Positions 1 to 9,222 of a stretch of 64,000 nucleotides of DNA are shown one piece after another; position 1 is the first letter of the stretch; each line of letters opens with the position of its first letter. The notes beneath the pieces are model-generated. The model saw nothing but the letters and a program-made list of their open reading frames with translations, made no database searches and was not told the origin of the DNA. The position numbers were made by a program, and so were the translations under genes. Source of the DNA: Sulfurihydrogenibium sp. YO3AOP1 (GTDB lineage Bacteria; Aquificota; Aquificia; Aquificales; Hydrogenothermaceae); the NCBI RefSeq assembly GCF_000020325.1, contig NC_010730.1:62001-126000 (forward strand), given 5' to 3'.

Positions 1-1944
1 GAACTTTAACTCCGGTTCTTTGGAAAGCGGGTCTTTATCATCGCCTAATAACTCGTTTACCTTTCCGTATCCAAAAGGTGCAAACAGATGTTTTCTCTTT
101 ATATCTCCAAATCTTACTTTTAGCTGAATTTTTCCATTTTCAGATATAACTTCAACTGTTTCATTTTCTAAAATTCCAAGCTCCAAGGCATCCTCTTGGT
201 TCATAAGTAGAAAAGGCTCTTCTTCATTTTTTAGAAGTTCTGGGCTTTTTCCGGTTCTTGTCATAGTATGCCATTGGTTTTTTGTTCTACCTGTCGTAAG
301 TATAAACTTTGATTCTTTATGTTTATAAGAAGCTGGGTGCATCTTTGCTTTTCCGCTATCTATAGGAAAGCTAAGGTTTTCATAGAGCCATCTTTTACCC
401 CATCTCATCGGCATGTTTTCGTATGATAAACTTGATATATCACATAATCTTCCTTTTGTTATTTCCTTAAGCTCTTCAAAAACATCCTTAGAGTTCTCAT
501 AAGAGAAATATTTTTCAAAACCAAGACGGTGAGCAAATTCTTTAAATATCTGCCAGTCAGGCTTTGATTCTCCCGGAGGTTCAGAGAATTTTTGGCAAAA
601 TGTGATCGTCCTGTCTGAACCAGTCATTATCCCTTCTTTTTCACCCATCTGAGCAGCTGGGAGAATCAAATTAGCATAAGAACAAGATTCATTCCAATAA
701 GCATCCTGAACTACAAGAAAAACATTTTCTAATGCTTTGCGCACTTTATTAAGATTTGGCAGCGTGATTGCTGGATTTGTACATACAACCCATAAGAATT
801 TAATCTTTCCATCCAAGATATAATCAACAGCTTCAGTTATAGTTGGACCGGGCTGAGATTTAATACTGCCTTTTTCTAAACCCCAGAAATTTTCCACAAA
901 AGCCCTATCTTCGTCTTTTCTTACATCCCTGTATCCTGGTAATCCATTAGAAAGGTATCCCATCTCCCTCCCGCCCATTGCGTTTGGTTGTCCTGTTAAA
1001 GAAAACGGACAACCTTTGTTATTCAATCTTCCGGTGGCGAGATGTAAATTTATTAATGCAAGGTTTTTGTTAGTTCCCTGGGAAGATTGATTTAAACCTT
1101 GACACCAGAGAGAAATAACTTTTTTGCCAAAAGCGTAAAATTCTGCAAGCCTATAAATATCCTTTGCCTCAATTTCACATATTTTTGATGCTACATCGGG
1201 TGGAAAATTCATACATTCTGCTATAGCTTCTTCAAAACCTTCTACATAATTCTCTATGAACTTTTTATCAATCCATCCTTCTTTGTATAGAACATAAAGA
1301 ACTGAATTAAATAGCACTATATCAGTTCCAGCTCTAATTTGTATATGAATATCTGATCTTTTAGCTGTTTCTGTTTTTACGGGATCAATAACAACTATCT
1401 TTGCACCTTCATTTTTTCTTTTCAATACACGTTTAAAAAGCACCGGATGAGTCCATGCGGCATTTGAGCCAGCAAATATAAATGTGTCTGCATCGTCTAT
1501 ATCTTCATAATTACAAGGTGGTCCATCGGAACCAAAGGCTAATTTGTATGCAACTACTGCGGTTGCCATACATAATCTTGAATTACTATCTATATTATTT
1601 GTTCTTAAAAATCCTTTAACAAATTTGTTAATTACATAAATATCCTCTGTCATTAATTGTCCGGAGATGTAGAAATAAAGCTCCTCATGTGATAGATTTT
1701 TTATCTTTTGCTTTAAGATATCGTAGGCAGTACCCCAATCTATTTCTATAAATGATTCTTTTTTGCTTTCCCTATACATGGGCTTTTCAAGTCTTTCTTT
1801 ATTCATAACCTTTGGATAATAAAGTGGTTTTTTACATATATCACCAAGGTTAGCCGGGTGTTGTTTATTCCCCTTAATCTTCCCTTCCATAAAAATAAGT
1901 CCACATCCTACACCACAATAAGGACACTGGAATTTTGCATTCAT
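1..1944 (-). CDS. narB: Assimilatory nitrate reductase catalytic subunit, 3' part missing at window edge
   Basis: Molybdopterin oxidoreductase that reduces nitrate to nitrite in the cytoplasm. Translation from ATG at 1944 begins MNAKFQCPYCGVGCG. The Cys-x2-Cys-x3-Cys plus a later Cys (GDICKKP) form the N-terminal [4Fe-4S] site of the bis-MGD family, and typical segments follow (GSNAAWTHPVL, LTGQPNAMGGREMG, and GRTKNQWHTMTRTGKSPELL). The frame is open to base 1, so the C-terminus lies outside the window. It overlaps nrtD by 4 bp (ATGA), so it is the last visible gene of a nitrate uptake and reduction operon. A formate dehydrogenase alpha subunit is a related alternative, but the nrt context argues for nitrate reductase. 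Confidence 0.88.
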   Translation of the reverse strand, partial: MNAKFQCPYCGVGCGLIFMEGKIKGNKQHPANLGDICKKPLYYPKVMNKERLEKPMYRESKKESFIEIDWGTAYDILKQKIKNLSHEELYFYISGQLMTEDIYVINKFVKGFLRTNNIDSNSRLCMATAVVAYKLAFGSDGPPCNYEDIDDADTFIFAGSNAAWTHPVLFKRVLKRKNEGAKIVVIDPVKTETAKRSDIHIQIRAGTDIVLFNSVLYVLYKEGWIDKKFIENYVEGFEEAIAECMNFPPDVASKICEIEAKDIYRLAEFYAFGKKVISLWCQGLNQSSQGTNKNLALINLHLATGRLNNKGCPFSLTGQPNAMGGREMGYLSNGLPGYRDVRKDEDRAFVENFWGLEKGSIKSQPGPTITEAVDYILDGKIKFLWVVCTNPAITLPNLNKVRKALENVFLVVQDAYWNESCSYANLILPAAQMGEKEGIMTGSDRTITFCQKFSEPPGESKPDWQIFKEFAHRLGFEKYFSYENSKDVFEELKEITKGRLCDISSLSYENMPMRWGKRWLYENLSFPIDSGKAKMHPASYKHKESKFILTTGRTKNQWHTMTRTGKSPELLKNEEEPFLLMNQEDALELGILENETVEVISENGKIQLKVRFGDIKRKHLFAPFGYGKVNELLGDDKDPLSKEPELKF

Positions 1945-2714
1945 GCTGTCTTCCTTAAAACAGAAGTTAGGTAGTAAATTAGCTTTTCTTTTGTTTCTAT
2001 ATACTCTCGGAGCTTTACAATCTCTGACCTTAATCTTAGTCTTGGAATTTTAACTTCAACAATATCATAGATAGTAGCAGCCGGTCCATTACTAAGAACA
2101 ACAACTTTATCAGACAGATACACAGCTTCCTCTATATCGTGAGTTACCATTAGGCATGTAAGCTTATTTTCTTCCCATATACGTAAAAGTTCATCCTGTA
2201 AAACTGTTTTTGTCAGTGCATCCAATGCACCAAACGGTTCATCTAAAAGCAAAACCTTAGGTTCTACAGCTAATGCTCTTGCTATAGCAACTCTCTGCTT
2301 CATACCACCGGAGATCTGGTCTGGTTTTTTATGTCTGTGTTCATAAACCCCGACTAAACTAAGATAATGTTTTACCCTCTCCTCAATTTCTTTTTTGCTT
2401 AAACCTTTCAAAACAGATTTCACAGCTACCATTACGTTATCCCATATACTCAACCATGGTAAGAGACTATAGTTTTGGAAAACAACTGCTCTATCGGGTC
2501 CTGGGGAAGATATTTCCTTATTATCTAAGACAATGCTTCCTGTTGTAGGTTCTAACAGTCCAGCTACCATTGAAAGTAATGTTGATTTACCGCATCCAGA
2601 GTGTCCTATTAAGCATACAAACTCACCTTTATTTACAAGTAAATTGACATCTTTAAGAGCTATAAAATTTCCGAATGATTTACTTACATTAATAATTTCT
2701 AAGTATGCTTTCAT
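1941..2714 (-). CDS. nrtD: Nitrate/nitrite ABC transporter ATP-binding protein
   Basis: ATPase of a nitrate import ABC system (257 aa). Walker A is GHSGCGKST (37-45), the Q-loop Gln is near 80, the signature ISGGMKQR is at 134-141, Walker B ends in LLLDEP (D158, E159) and the switch His is near 192. It is a single-domain ATPase of the NrtD/SsuB/TauB class. It overlaps nrtB by 4 bp upstream and the reductase gene by 4 bp downstream, which suggests translational coupling. Only one ATPase gene is present here; there is no NrtC-type fusion ATPase. Substrate assignment rests on the neighbours, since taurine and sulfonate ATPases look alike. Confidence 0.9.
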   Translation of the reverse strand: MKAYLEIINVSKSFGNFIALKDVNLLVNKGEFVCLIGHSGCGKSTLLSMVAGLLEPTTGSIVLDNKEISSPGPDRAVVFQNYSLLPWLSIWDNVMVAVKSVLKGLSKKEIEERVKHYLSLVGVYEHRHKKPDQISGGMKQRVAIARALAVEPKVLLLDEPFGALDALTKTVLQDELLRIWEENKLTCLMVTHDIEEAVYLSDKVVVLSNGPAATIYDIVEVKIPRLRLRSEIVKLREYIETKEKLIYYLTSVLRKTA

Positions 2715-3481
2715 CTTTGGAACCTCCTTTGCAGGTAGCTGAAACTGTAATCAAGAATATAACCTATAACTCCTATCAAAATAATTGCAGACATTACATT
2801 ACGAAGGTTTAAAGCATTCCAAGAGTCCCATATGTAAAAGCCAATTCCTGTTCCCCCAGCTAGCATCTCAGAAGCTACAATTACCATCCATGCAATACCT
2901 ATACTTATCTTTAAACCAGTAAGTGTAAAAGAAAATGTATAAGGAACAACTACATACCTAAAATAGTTTAGTATGGAAAATCCGAAAACTTTTGATACAT
3001 TTTTAAAATCTTGTGGTATAGTAGATGCTCCGTATGCTGTATTTATTAGAGTTGGCCATATTGAAGTTATGGCTATAGTAAAAATTGATGCTTTTTCAGA
3101 GTTTTGGAATAATGCAAGACCTATCGGGAACCAAGCCAAAGGAGATACTGGTCTTAAAATTTGAATTAACGAATTAAACATGGCATTTAATCTACCAAAC
3201 ACACCTAAAATAAAACCAACAGGAATCCCAATTAAACTACCTATAAGAAATCCCAAAATGACCCTTTTTAAAGAATAGTAGAGTTGCCATCCTATCCCTT
3301 TGTCATTTGGTCCGTTATCATAAAAAGGATTTTTAAGTAAATCAAATAAAGTTTTTAAGACTTCTTGAGGTTGCGGAAGGTCCTTTACAAAGAAATAAGT
3401 AATTGTCCACCATAAAAAAAGAAAAATTGTAAATCCAACTACTGCAAAAACTAAATTTTGAATGAGCTTTGAAACCTTCAT
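2711..3481 (-). CDS. nrtB: Nitrate ABC transporter permease
   Basis: Inner-membrane permease of 256 aa from the BPD_transp_1 family (NrtB/SsuC/TauC). The first hydrophobic segment is at about residues 12-32. The cytoplasmic EAA-like loop is around EMLAGGTGIGFYIWDSWN. The ATG lies 2 bp after the nrtA stop, with GGAG inside the nrtA 3' end as ribosome site. The end overlaps nrtD by 4 bp. Confidence 0.88.
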   Translation of the reverse strand: MKVSKLIQNLVFAVVGFTIFLFLWWTITYFFVKDLPQPQEVLKTLFDLLKNPFYDNGPNDKGIGWQLYYSLKRVILGFLIGSLIGIPVGFILGVFGRLNAMFNSLIQILRPVSPLAWFPIGLALFQNSEKASIFTIAITSIWPTLINTAYGASTIPQDFKNVSKVFGFSILNYFRYVVVPYTFSFTLTGLKISIGIAWMVIVASEMLAGGTGIGFYIWDSWNALNLRNVMSAIILIGVIGYILDYSFSYLQRRFQR

Positions 3482-3483
3482 TA

Positions 3484-4701
3484 CTAAATCTCCTTGATGC
3501 TATATTTTTTTATTGAACCTTCAGGATCATTAGGATTAAAGATCACGTTGTCTATAAAGCCAGAAATAGGTTTCATATCATCTTTTGGTATCGGTATTTT
3601 CATCTCATTAGCAACACTGATATACATGTCCTGTTTTATAATAGTATCTACAACAGCCTTGTAGTTGATTGGTTCTTTAACCATTTTCCATCTTCTAAAT
3701 TGAGCTAAGAAAAAGATTCCATAAGATTTCTTTGGAAATGGAACTTCTCCGTTTTTATAAAAGAGCATATAATCGTCTTTATATGTATATTTCCCTATTC
3801 CAAGGTCATAAATACCTAACAATCTGCTTTCTAACGCATCTGCAGGAGCATTTACATATTTTTGTTGGCTCAAAATTTTAGCAAGCTTTTTCCTATTCTT
3901 AGGGTCATCACACCATTTAGCAGCTTCAAGTACTGCTTTCATTATAGCTTTTACTTCTCCTTGATTTTTTTCAAAAAATTCGTTATTGAAAGCCAAAGCC
4001 TTTTCTGGATGGTGTTTCCATATATCCTGGAATGTAATATGAGTAAAGCCTATACCTTCCTTAACAGCAACCGCATTCCAAGGCTCTCCCACACAAAAAC
4101 CATCCATTCTTCCCACTTTCATATTTGAAACCATTTGCGGTGGTGGGTTTGGAATTACTCTTACATCCCTATTTGGATTAATACCGCATGCTCCAAGCCA
4201 ATATCTTAACCATATATCATGAGTTCCACCCGGGAATGTCATTGCAAAAGTACATTCACCTTTTTTTGATTTTAATTCATTGACTACTTGTTTTACTTTA
4301 TTTATTTCTCTAAAACCTACTTTTCCTTTAAATTCATTCGAAAGAGTTATGCCCTGTCCATTAAAATTAATAGTCATAGCAATAGGAATAACTTTACCCT
4401 TAGGACCACCTATTCCGGTATATACAGACAGAGGAAGGCTAAACAGACAATGAGCAGCTGTTAACTCACCGTTTAACAGCTTATCTCTAATATTTGGCCA
4501 ACTTGTCTCTTTTACTACTTCTACATCAACGCCGTATTTTTTGAATAATCCAAGTTCTTGTGCCATGACGACGGTTGCACAGTCTGTAAGAGGTATAAAG
4601 CCTATTCTTATTTTCCCTGCAGCTCTTGAAATGTAAGGACTAAAGCTTGAAACAATTGCTGCACCAATTGCTCCTTTGATTACTTGTCTTCTGTTTAACA
4701 T
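3484..4701 (-). CDS. nrtA: Nitrate-binding periplasmic protein (NrtA/CmpA family), Tat-exported
   Basis: Substrate-binding component of the nitrate importer, about 405 aa. MLNRRQVIKGAIGAAI is a twin-arginine signal, and the mature region starts near IRIGFIPLTDCATVVMAQELGLF, typical of the NrtA/CmpA family. The start was set at 4701 because AGGAGG lies 8 nt before that ATG but only 2 nt before the in-frame ATG at 4707. It is the first gene of the operon, 40 bp downstream of a -24/-12 element on the same strand. Bicarbonate (CmpA) is the other known substrate class. The adjoining nitrate reductase favours nitrate. Confidence 0.9.
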   Translation of the reverse strand: MLNRRQVIKGAIGAAIVSSFSPYISRAAGKIRIGFIPLTDCATVVMAQELGLFKKYGVDVEVVKETSWPNIRDKLLNGELTAAHCLFSLPLSVYTGIGGPKGKVIPIAMTINFNGQGITLSNEFKGKVGFREINKVKQVVNELKSKKGECTFAMTFPGGTHDIWLRYWLGACGINPNRDVRVIPNPPPQMVSNMKVGRMDGFCVGEPWNAVAVKEGIGFTHITFQDIWKHHPEKALAFNNEFFEKNQGEVKAIMKAVLEAAKWCDDPKNRKKLAKILSQQKYVNAPADALESRLLGIYDLGIGKYTYKDDYMLFYKNGEVPFPKKSYGIFFLAQFRRWKMVKEPINYKAVVDTIIKQDMYISVANEMKIPIPKDDMKPISGFIDNVIFNPNDPEGSIKKYSIKEI

Positions 4702-4740
4702 AACCATTTCCTCCTTTTAAATGTTGTTAATGTTATTTAA

Positions 4741-4757
4741 AGCAAATACTATGCCAA
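4741..4757 (-). promoter_or_regulatory. Sigma-54 (-24/-12) promoter of the nrt operon
   Basis: On the minus strand the sequence reads TTGGCATAGTATTTGCT. It matches the RpoN consensus TTGGCAC-N5-TTGCW, with the GG and GC dinucleotides exactly 12 bp apart. Transcription would begin near 4730, leaving a leader of about 30 nt before nrtA. The match and spacing are seen directly; use by RpoN is inferred. Confidence 0.72.
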
Positions 4758-4785
4758 TTTGAAAAAATATTTATATATCAATTAC

Positions 4786-4870
4786 TTGAAAATTTTCAAA
4801 TATTTAAACTGAGAATTTTTGAACAAAAAATATACAGAGCAGAGTTCTTGATTGCATATTTTTTATGCAA
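4786..4870. promoter_or_regulatory. Two palindromes between divergent sigma-54 promoters: candidate enhancer-binding-protein sites
   Basis: A perfect 14-bp palindrome TTGAAAATTTTCAA lies at 4786-4799. An inverted repeat TTGCATA-N5-TATGCAA lies at 4852-4870. The second resembles the shape of NtrC-type upstream activating sites (TGCAnn-N5-nnTGCA). Both sit between the two -24/-12 elements, where a shared activator could serve both directions. The repeats are seen; the identity of the activator is unknown. Confidence 0.5.
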
Positions 4871-4921
4871 GAGAAAAATTAATTCTTGCTAAAATTAACA
4901 ATTATCAGATACTTAACAAAA

Positions 4922-4937
4922 TGGCACAAGTAATGCT
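4922..4937 (+). promoter_or_regulatory. Sigma-54 (-24/-12) promoter of the PDC-sensor gene
   Basis: TGGCACAAGTAATGCT has TGGCAC at -24 and TGC at -12, with the diagnostic 12-bp GG-to-GC spacing. The predicted start is about 4948, 30 bp before the ATG, with AAAGGAG as ribosome site at 4966-4972. It points away from the matching promoter at 4741-4757. Confidence 0.7.
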
Positions 4938-4977
4938 AAATATTTAATAGAAACTTTTCCTTATAAAGGAGAAAACA

Positions 4978-5901
4978 ATGGTTAGCAAAACTAAGTATTT
5001 ATTAGAATCAAACAAATATAGGCTGTGTACAGCTTTAAAAACTTACATTGATAAAATTCCTGTTGATAATTTTGACGAAGAGTTATTTTATAAAGTATTT
5101 TCTGAAGAATTTTTTATAGAGTTTCCATACATTGAGCTTGTATACGTTTTAGATAAAGATGGAGTTCAAATTTCCGACAATGTTGTTAATCCTATCTTTT
5201 CTTCAAAAATCCCAAAAAAAGTTAAAGGATATGACAGGTCTAACAGACCATACTATAAAGAAGTAATAGCAAAAAAAGATTGCACAATTACACAGCCATA
5301 TACATCTATCGTAACTTCAGACTTAACTGCAACTATATCAATTCCTATTTTGAATGAAAACGATGAAATAATCTATATTTACTGTTTTGATATAGATTTA
5401 AAAGGCTTTATGTTTAACCAAGATGTTGATGTTAATAAAGAAAGGTTTGATTTTTTTGTGAAAATATTCTATTCAATATTTAGCATTATCTTGGCTCTGC
5501 TAAGCTTAAAATTAATCATATGGGCTGTTAGTTCTTTAACAGAGTTAAGTCTTGATATTAAGCATATTTTTGAAGGTGTAATTTTAATAACTCTTTCCAT
5601 TGCAATATTTGACCTTGCAAGAACTATTTTTGAAGAAGAAGTATTGATTTATAAAGACCCAAGAAAGCACTCTGAAACAAGAAAAACGATGACAAGATTT
5701 TTAGCATCTATCATAATAGCTGTCTCTATTGAAGCATTAATGCTTGTGTTTAAATTCGCAATGACAGAGCCAAACAAGCTTTTATACTCCTTAGGCTTGT
5801 TCATAAGCGTTGGAGTTTTGATAATATCCTTAGGTATTTATGTATTCTTAGGCTCAAAAGCTGAGATTAACATAAAAAGATTTGAAAGAGAACGAAAATG
5901 A
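4978..5901 (+). CDS. Membrane protein with N-terminal PDC/Cache-like sensor domain
   Basis: 307 aa, function not established. Residues about 1-148 look like a PDC/Cache ligand-binding fold: FPYIELVYVLDKDGVQISDN, then a GYDRSNRPYYKEVIA segment, then QPYTSIVTSDLTATISIPI. Four hydrophobic segments follow (about 155-178, 190-212, 240-262 and 268-292), with a basic/acidic loop ERKHSET-like between the second and third. No kinase, cyclase or methyl-accepting domain is attached, so it may sense a ligand for a partner protein. A clear Shine-Dalgarno sequence and a sigma-54-type promoter precede it. Divergence from the nrt operon suggests a link to nitrogen or respiratory status (inference). Confidence 0.68.
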   Translation: MVSKTKYLLESNKYRLCTALKTYIDKIPVDNFDEELFYKVFSEEFFIEFPYIELVYVLDKDGVQISDNVVNPIFSSKIPKKVKGYDRSNRPYYKEVIAKKDCTITQPYTSIVTSDLTATISIPILNENDEIIYIYCFDIDLKGFMFNQDVDVNKERFDFFVKIFYSIFSIILALLSLKLIIWAVSSLTELSLDIKHIFEGVILITLSIAIFDLARTIFEEEVLIYKDPRKHSETRKTMTRFLASIIIAVSIEALMLVFKFAMTEPNKLLYSLGLFISVGVLIISLGIYVFLGSKAEINIKRFERERK

Positions 5902-5937
5902 ATAATAAAAATATAGGATTTATGAATTTCAAACCGA

Positions 5938-6100
5938 GGGTGTTCTAAAATTCCTGCAAGTTTTATAATATATGTGTAAAATGAGTTTATTTTTGTCCGT
6001 CATCCTGAGGACTTTAGTCCGAAGGATCTCTTTTTTCAAGGTCTTTTTAACAGTGAAGAAGACATAAAGGTGGAGATTCTTCGCTTACGCTCAGAATGAC
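5938..6100 (+). repeat. Dispersed palindromic repeat, type I
   Basis: The copy starts with the arm GTGTTCTAAAATTCCTGC and continues with the half-unit GTCATCCTGAGGAC...CCGAAGGATCTC. It then carries the inverse half-unit GGAGATTCTTCGC...CAGAATGAC. The two half-units are imperfect inverted copies of each other. The remaining DNA to 6340 contains a decayed half of the type II repeat (about 6117-6175) and AAGTGAGT-like words. No gene is seen there. Confidence 0.8.
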
Positions 6101-6340
6101 ACTTTAGAGGTATAAAGTATACGTCAAGTGAATAAATTCAATAAAAGTAAGAGATTCTTCCCACGACTGAAGAATAAGAATGTTAACTTTTGCACTCAAA
6201 CTGCTATTTTTTAAGACTTAAGAATAAGTGAATAAGTGAGAAGTGCAAGCGGAAGATGCATAAGTATACCATTACAAGTTTGTTATTCAGTGATTAGACT
6301 TCGCTTACAAGTGTTAACTTGGATTAACTCAATGTAAAGC

Positions 6341-8356
6341 CTAATTTCTCACAAATGGAACTCTATATCTCATATCCAGAATGTTTATAATGATAAATAT
6401 GTTTTTATATCTTTTTTGGGTTGTGATATTGTAGTCTTCCCAATAGCTAAAAGATAAACTCCAGCATCCCCTGTTCCAATCTAAAGTTAAGTTTTTATTT
6501 TGTACATATCCATACTTTAAGTTATTTAAAATACTTGCTCTAAAAGAATAATTTTTATAATTAACAAAAATACTATTAGAAATCTGCTTTTGTGAATCTT
6601 CTGTGCTTGTTCCTCTATCATAAGTGTATGCAACTGAATAGATTATGTTGTCTCTAATCGGGACAGAAAAGCTTGAAATAGTTCTTATAAGATTTTTCTT
6701 TTCCATATCATAGTAAAGAATACTATCAGCAGAGTATTTGCCAATGTTTAAATAAATACTGTTTTTAAGTGGTTTAATATGAGAGTTATACATATTTTCA
6801 CCAATATAATAATGATTTAAAAAAGTATATCCTTGAGATATCTCCCATCTTAGGAAGTTATTATTCTTAAAATTAAGTATGTTAAATAAAGAGAAATCAA
6901 TATCCTCTTTTTCATTGATTCTATCAGACCTATCATAGTATGGCAAAGAAGACTGATTTATTTTTGATATATATTCAAATGAGATTTTTGGAATGATTAA
7001 ATGATTAAAATCTTTGTAAGGTCTGAAAAATGTTGTTTGAGTAGTATTTTTAAACGGTAAAAGAAATCTTGAGTCAAAAGTATTGTTTCCTTTCGTGTTT
7101 AAGTATAAAGTTAATCTTGGAGTCATTTCAAGGGTGTTGAGAATTTTTCCAAAGTAGTTATAATTAACAACTCTAAAAATGTTATCACTTCTAAGTCCGG
7201 TAGTTCCCTCTTCTCTAAAAAAGTAATTATTATCTGATAGATAATCAAAATAAAATGGAAGGTCAAAAAGCTTAGATTCTTTCCAGTAAAATCTTAACTG
7301 AGGAAGTCTTTGCAAAGTAGTTTTGTTATTTGGCGTCGTTAAATCGTAAAGATAGTTGAAATTTAACTCTAATAGATACTTATCTGTATTAGTCCTTCCA
7401 AAAATATAAGACCTTGTGAAAGCTGTATACTTTAATCTTGAATAGTTATAAAAATCTTCAAAAAAGTATCTATCACTTGGAATATCTGCTTTTGTGAAAA
7501 ACTGCCAATTATAAAACGGAGAATAATTAGTGTCGAGAGAAAATCTGTATCTAAAAGTTTTTGGGCTTTCAGGTCTGTTTTGCCACCAATCTTTTTTTCC
7601 AGACTCTTTAAACAAATCTATATTTGTTCTAAAATTAATACCTCTTTCAAAAACTCTTCTATATTCTAAGCTTGTTCCAAGTCCTTGTTTATTTCTATAA
7701 TCTGTTGTAAAAGTAATGTCTGAAGAGTCATTTATAACATAAAAGAAAGGTTGTCTGTAAACAAATGGGTTATAAGTATCCTGTCCAATCATAGGCTGCA
7801 AAAATCCAGTTTTTCTGTCTGTTGTTGCGTATGAAAAATATGGAGTGTAAAAAATAGGAAGTCTACAAAATCTAAAAGACATATTGTATGCTTTAAGTTG
7901 GTCATTTTCTTTCAAACTTCCGGATTTGGCTTTAATACTCCAATCGTATTGGTCAAAAGGACAGCCAGAAAATTCACCATCTTTAAAATAGTAAATATCC
8001 TTTTCTTTTTTTAGATAATAACCTTTTACATAATATTGATTTTCAACTCTTCCCTGATAATCAAAAACTTCTCCTGAATCGTTTTCAAAATCATACCAAC
8101 CATGAGACCCGGTTCCTTCAAAAGTGTTTGTTTTTATGTAAAATTTTACCGGGACAGTTGCGATCTTTTTCTCAGAGTCATAGATTACCTTTTCAGATTT
8201 TAGTACTTTATCGCCAGAAGTAATAACAACATTTCCTTCAGCTATTACAATATTATCTTTTTCTCTTTCAAGTTTATCGGATTCTATGATAACTTTTTCT
8301 TGACCAAAGGATAATGTTATTAAAAGTAATATAGCAATAATTAGAACTCTTTCCAA
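6341..8356 (-). CDS. lptD: LPS-assembly outer-membrane protein LptD (OstA)
   Basis: Inserts lipopolysaccharide into the outer leaflet of the outer membrane. The chosen start is TTG at 8356, which has GAGG 6 nt upstream and gives a signal peptide (ERVLIIAILLLITLSFGQ). The longer open frame to 8719 runs through the divergent rbgA gene and lacks a signal. After the signal comes an OstA-like beta-jellyroll (SDKLEREKDNIVIAEGNVVI), then a long beta-barrel of alternating aromatic strands ending RYRVPFVRN. About 671 aa, within the family's range. The region between the two divergent genes is only 52 bp. Confidence 0.88.
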   Translation of the reverse strand: MERVLIIAILLLITLSFGQEKVIIESDKLEREKDNIVIAEGNVVITSGDKVLKSEKVIYDSEKKIATVPVKFYIKTNTFEGTGSHGWYDFENDSGEVFDYQGRVENQYYVKGYYLKKEKDIYYFKDGEFSGCPFDQYDWSIKAKSGSLKENDQLKAYNMSFRFCRLPIFYTPYFSYATTDRKTGFLQPMIGQDTYNPFVYRQPFFYVINDSSDITFTTDYRNKQGLGTSLEYRRVFERGINFRTNIDLFKESGKKDWWQNRPESPKTFRYRFSLDTNYSPFYNWQFFTKADIPSDRYFFEDFYNYSRLKYTAFTRSYIFGRTNTDKYLLELNFNYLYDLTTPNNKTTLQRLPQLRFYWKESKLFDLPFYFDYLSDNNYFFREEGTTGLRSDNIFRVVNYNYFGKILNTLEMTPRLTLYLNTKGNNTFDSRFLLPFKNTTQTTFFRPYKDFNHLIIPKISFEYISKINQSSLPYYDRSDRINEKEDIDFSLFNILNFKNNNFLRWEISQGYTFLNHYYIGENMYNSHIKPLKNSIYLNIGKYSADSILYYDMEKKNLIRTISSFSVPIRDNIIYSVAYTYDRGTSTEDSQKQISNSIFVNYKNYSFRASILNNLKYGYVQNKNLTLDWNRGCWSLSFSYWEDYNITTQKRYKNIFIIINILDMRYRVPFVRN

Positions 8357-8408
8357 CAATAACCTCAGAAAATTGTAAAATATTACTATATTATACAAGA
8401 GGTAAAAG

Positions 8409-9191
8409 ATGACAAACAAACCAAGAGAATGGCTTAGAGAAAAAAGCATAGCTAAAAAGGTTCTTACAGAATCTAATTTGATTTTAGAAGTGGTTGATGC
8501 AAGAATTCCTTTTGAAACAAGAAATAGCGTAATTGAAAGTTTAGCAAAAGAAAGGAATAAAAGTTTAATTGTAGTCTTAAACAAATCAGACCTTGTTCCA
8601 AGGGAGTTTATTAAAGAAGTCAAAGAAAAAATTGAAAAAGAATTTCCGGCGGTAATTTTTTCCGCACATAAAAATATTGGTGTTAAAGAGCTATTTGATA
8701 AAATTAAAGAGTTTTCCAACGAGAAAAAAATTATAAAAATTGGTGTTTTGGGTTATCCAAATGTTGGAAAATCTTCTGTAATTAATACATTAAAAAGAAA
8801 AAAGGTAGCAACAACTTCACCAAAACCAGGGATGACCGTTGGAGAAAAGCTTGTAAAACTTGACGAGAATATATTTTTGATAGACACTCCCGGTATAATA
8901 ACCTTAGAGTTTCCTGAAGATTTAGCATTAAAAGGTTCTTGGATTCCGGATAAATTAGAACAGCCGGCAGATGTTGCTTTAAAATTGATAGAAAAAATAT
9001 TGACTAACAAAAAAGATGCACTTGAAGAAGCATATAAATTAAAATTACCTGATGAACCTATGGCAGCTTTTGAAGGAATAGGCAGAAAGTTAAATTACAA
9101 AATTTCAGGTGGTGAGATTGATTATGATAGAGTTGCTAAAAAGATTTTATGGGATTGGCTGAAAGGAAATATAAAAGCTTACTGGATGTAA
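8409..9191 (+). CDS. rbgA: Ribosome biogenesis GTPase YlqF/RbgA
   Basis: Circularly permuted GTPase that assists late assembly of the 50S subunit. Motif order is the permuted one: G4 NKSD (58-61), G1 GYPNVGKSS (about 115-123), G2 Thr in PGMT, and G3 DTPG (159-162). An N-terminal EVVDARIPFETRN segment and a C-terminal RNA-binding helix region follow the family. 260 aa, slightly short but complete. AGAGG lies 6-7 nt before the ATG. A hairpin follows the stop. Confidence 0.93.
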   Translation: MTNKPREWLREKSIAKKVLTESNLILEVVDARIPFETRNSVIESLAKERNKSLIVVLNKSDLVPREFIKEVKEKIEKEFPAVIFSAHKNIGVKELFDKIKEFSNEKKIIKIGVLGYPNVGKSSVINTLKRKKVATTSPKPGMTVGEKLVKLDENIFLIDTPGIITLEFPEDLALKGSWIPDKLEQPADVALKLIEKILTNKKDALEEAYKLKLPDEPMAAFEGIGRKLNYKISGGEIDYDRVAKKILWDWLKGNIKAYWM

Positions 9192-9200
9192 AATAGACCT

Positions 9201-9222
9201 AAGCATCTCCTGGAGGGTGCTT
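9201..9222 (+). terminator. Possible hairpin terminator after rbgA
   Basis: AAGCATCT pairs with GGGTGCTT around a 6-nt loop (8 bp with two G-U pairs) and is followed by TTTAAAATTTT. It begins 9 bp after the rbgA stop and merges with the outer arm of a dispersed repeat, so the hairpin may belong to the repeat instead. Confidence 0.4.

Noticed and set aside
5938-6100. CRISPR-like array because of recurring GTCATCCTGAGG and GAGATTCTTCG units
   Set aside because: Units are dispersed singly between genes as palindromic elements, not as regular repeats with unique spacers, and no cas gene is present.
8357-8719. N-terminal extension of the lptD reading frame
   Set aside because: It runs antisense through rbgA, has no export signal, and the proper signal peptide with a ribosome site begins at 8356.
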